Source of the DNA: an uncultured Lachnospiraceae bacterium
GTDB lineage: Bacteria; Bacillota; Clostridia; Lachnospirales; Lachnospiraceae
Length of the DNA stretch: 43,494 nucleotides
Direction of reading: 5' to 3'
Assembly (NCBI GenBank): GCA_910585995.1
Contig: CAJUGG010000063.1
Coordinates: 1 to 43,494 of the forward strand
This document shows, piece by piece, positions 42,357 to 43,494 of the stretch. Made by a program: the position numbers and the translations under genes. How positions within the stretch are numbered: position 1 is the first letter of the stretch; each line of letters starts with the position of its first letter. Below the pieces are notes generated by a model, which saw only the letters and a list, made by a program, of their open reading frames with translations, had not been told where the DNA came from and ran no database searches.

Positions 42357-43077
42357 ATTCAGACTCAACGGAGCCGCGCTCAAATGGATGGCTATAGCGA
42401 TCATGGCCATCGACCATCTGGGGGCAGTGATACTGGAAGCCTATGTATTAAACGCATGGGGCGGCTCTCCCTTGGGAGACAGATTTGCTGAAAAATGGCA
42501 TGAGATCTATCAGTTTGACCTGCTGCTTCGAAACATCGGCAGACTGGCCTTTCCCATGTTCTGCTTCCTCTTGGTGGAGGGCTTTGTCCATACCAGAAAC
42601 ATCAAAAAATATGCCATAAGCCTGGGGATCTTTGCGCTGCTCAGCGAGATTCCCTTTGACCTGGCGCTGCATATCATGCCGTTTTACTGGTCTCATCAGA
42701 ATGTATATTTTACGCTGCTGTTAGGAATTTTAACTTTGTGTGTGATGCACAGATATGAACAGATACTGCTTATTCAGATTGCAGCCGCAGCAGCCGGAGC
42801 CGCTCTGGCAGAGCTTTTGCATGTGGACTATGGCGCATTTGGTGTGTTGTTAATTGTGGTACTGTACGTTTTACGCAGATGGCGGCCCTTACAGTGCATC
42901 ACAGGAGCCATATGCTGTGCATGGGAACATACCGCCGTACTGGCATTTTTACTGATTTTTTTCTACAACGGCATCCGCGGCCGGCAGCCCAAATGGTTCT
43001 TCTACTGGTTCTATCCGGTGCATCTATTGTTGTACACCCTGATCGGGATGTATGTACTGCCTGCGATATATTTATAA
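42346..43077 (+). CDS. TraX family membrane protein
   Basis: A 243-aa polytopic protein with about seven membrane helices. Start KWMAIAIMAIDHLGAV, then NIGRLAFPMFCFLLVEGFVH, SEIPFDLALH and FYWFYPVHLLLYTLIG are typical of TraX, related to acyltransferase-3 enzymes; F-plasmid TraX acetylates pilin. Chromosomal copies in clostridia have unknown substrates. Starts inside the end of the previous gene (ATGATGACTAA), so the two may work together in an acylation step. Confidence 0.9.
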   Translation: MMTKFRLNGAALKWMAIAIMAIDHLGAVILEAYVLNAWGGSPLGDRFAEKWHEIYQFDLLLRNIGRLAFPMFCFLLVEGFVHTRNIKKYAISLGIFALLSEIPFDLALHIMPFYWSHQNVYFTLLLGILTLCVMHRYEQILLIQIAAAAAGAALAELLHVDYGAFGVLLIVVLYVLRRWRPLQCITGAICCAWEHTAVLAFLLIFFYNGIRGRQPKWFFYWFYPVHLLLYTLIGMYVLPAIYL

Positions 43078-43494
43078 CCAAAGCGGACACGGGATGCTTA
43101 CCTGTTTCAGCGGGAGTTCAAGCAAACCATTTTCATGATAGAAAGACAAAAGCCTTTCCTCATCCGCTGCCTCCAAAAAGATAACCATGCCACCTGCTAA
43201 ATACTGTAACTGCTGTATCTGTCGTATTGTAAGTCCCAACAATTCTTTACCTGAAATGCATTTATTTGCGCCGTTATTATAATTTTTCCCAAGCTGAGCG
43301 ATCAGGTACGCTGCAAGATTATAGGTCTGATCTTGTTCATTCAATGTGCTTACTCTTGACAGTTTCCTTTTTATGGTATTACTGAATGGTTCCGCATTTA
43401 TGGTAATCGGCTTGATAGTGAGCGCAAAATATCCAACCAGCTCCGTATCTTCTGTTGAAAATACAAGATATGTAACCGACTGCTGTTTTTTGCA
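43072..43494 (-). CDS. GNAT-like acetyltransferase, partial
   Basis: The frame is open to the window edge; the N-terminus lies outside. Visible part: KQQSVTYLVFSTEDTELVGY, AYLIAQLGKNYNNGANKCIS, and GGMVIFLEAADEERLLSFYH, then ENGLLELPL. The order YLIAQLGKN then LEA...LLSFYxxNGF is that of small GNAT proteins, including toxin-type acetyltransferases. It converges on the TraX-like gene with a 6-bp overlap. No antitoxin can be looked for, since upstream sequence is missing. Confidence 0.75.
   Translation of the reverse strand, partial: CKKQQSVTYLVFSTEDTELVGYFALTIKPITINAEPFSNTIKRKLSRVSTLNEQDQTYNLAAYLIAQLGKNYNNGANKCISGKELLGLTIRQIQQLQYLAGGMVIFLEAADEERLLSFYHENGLLELPLKQVSIPCPLWL

Overview
The window looks like a chromosomal segment of a spore-forming, anaerobic gut Firmicute, most likely Lachnospiraceae. 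Supporting traits are a fermentative bifunctional AdhE, a CotJC-type spore manganese catalase, LytTR/DUF3021 regulation, an ammonium transporter fused to P-II, TmcAL, and the ACT/UPF0210 pair. There is no phage structural gene and no rRNA or CRISPR array. Family and genus are inferred, not measured.

Region 1 (1-7.8 kb) is the most striking. After adhE lies one cotJC-like manganese-catalase gene that appears to be cut into three pieces (2788-2835, 4535-4637, 7279-7721) by two small elements of 1,699 bp and 2,641 bp. Each element carries its own large serine recombinase, whose 3' end lies 10-25 bp from the element's left end, plus a small divergent ORF. Removing both elements at shared dinucleotides (AG and GA) gives one continuous 594-bp frame of 197 codons, the usual CotJC size, with all five expected di-manganese ligands. 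The joined ends of each element form an inverted repeat centred exactly on the shared dinucleotide. The second element also encodes an orphan Spo0A C-terminal-type DNA-binding protein and an XRE regulator, with a 0A-box-like site upstream. This resembles sigK skin-type programmed excision during sporulation, but with two independent elements in series in one coat gene.

Region 2 (7.8-15.7 kb) holds a decayed Rpn/PD-(D/E)XK gene and an sgc-like PTS locus: a BglG/PRD regulator divergent from BtpA/SgcQ, an Rpe-like epimerase, a class II aldolase/epimerase, EIIB, EIIC, a small membrane protein and EIIA. Region 3 (15.7-20.2 kb) has the Amt-P-II fusion behind a leader terminator, tRNA-Pro(GGG), a DUF262 protein and a diaminopimelate decarboxylase.

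Region 4 (20.2-27.5 kb) has housekeeping genes (tRNA-Leu, zf-HC2 protein, polA, coaE, a WalJ-like MBL hydrolase, ACT and UPF0210 proteins) set among three families of long hairpin repeats. Region 5 (27.6-33.2 kb) is a tight five-gene operon: Hsp70-like ATPase, unknown protein, Ycf46-type AAA+ ATPase, HExxH protein and a small acidic protein. I cannot assign it to a known system.

Region 6 (33.2-43.5 kb) has a LytTR/DUF3021/ABC-exporter operon with visible LytTR direct repeats. It is followed by a consensus promoter and cobalamin riboswitch that lead into about 220 nt with no convincing gene and then a terminator, i.e. a candidate B12-controlled non-coding RNA. Then come a KdpDE-like two-component pair, tmcAL, topB, a left-handed beta-helix acyltransferase, a TraX-like membrane protein and a GNAT gene cut by the window edge.
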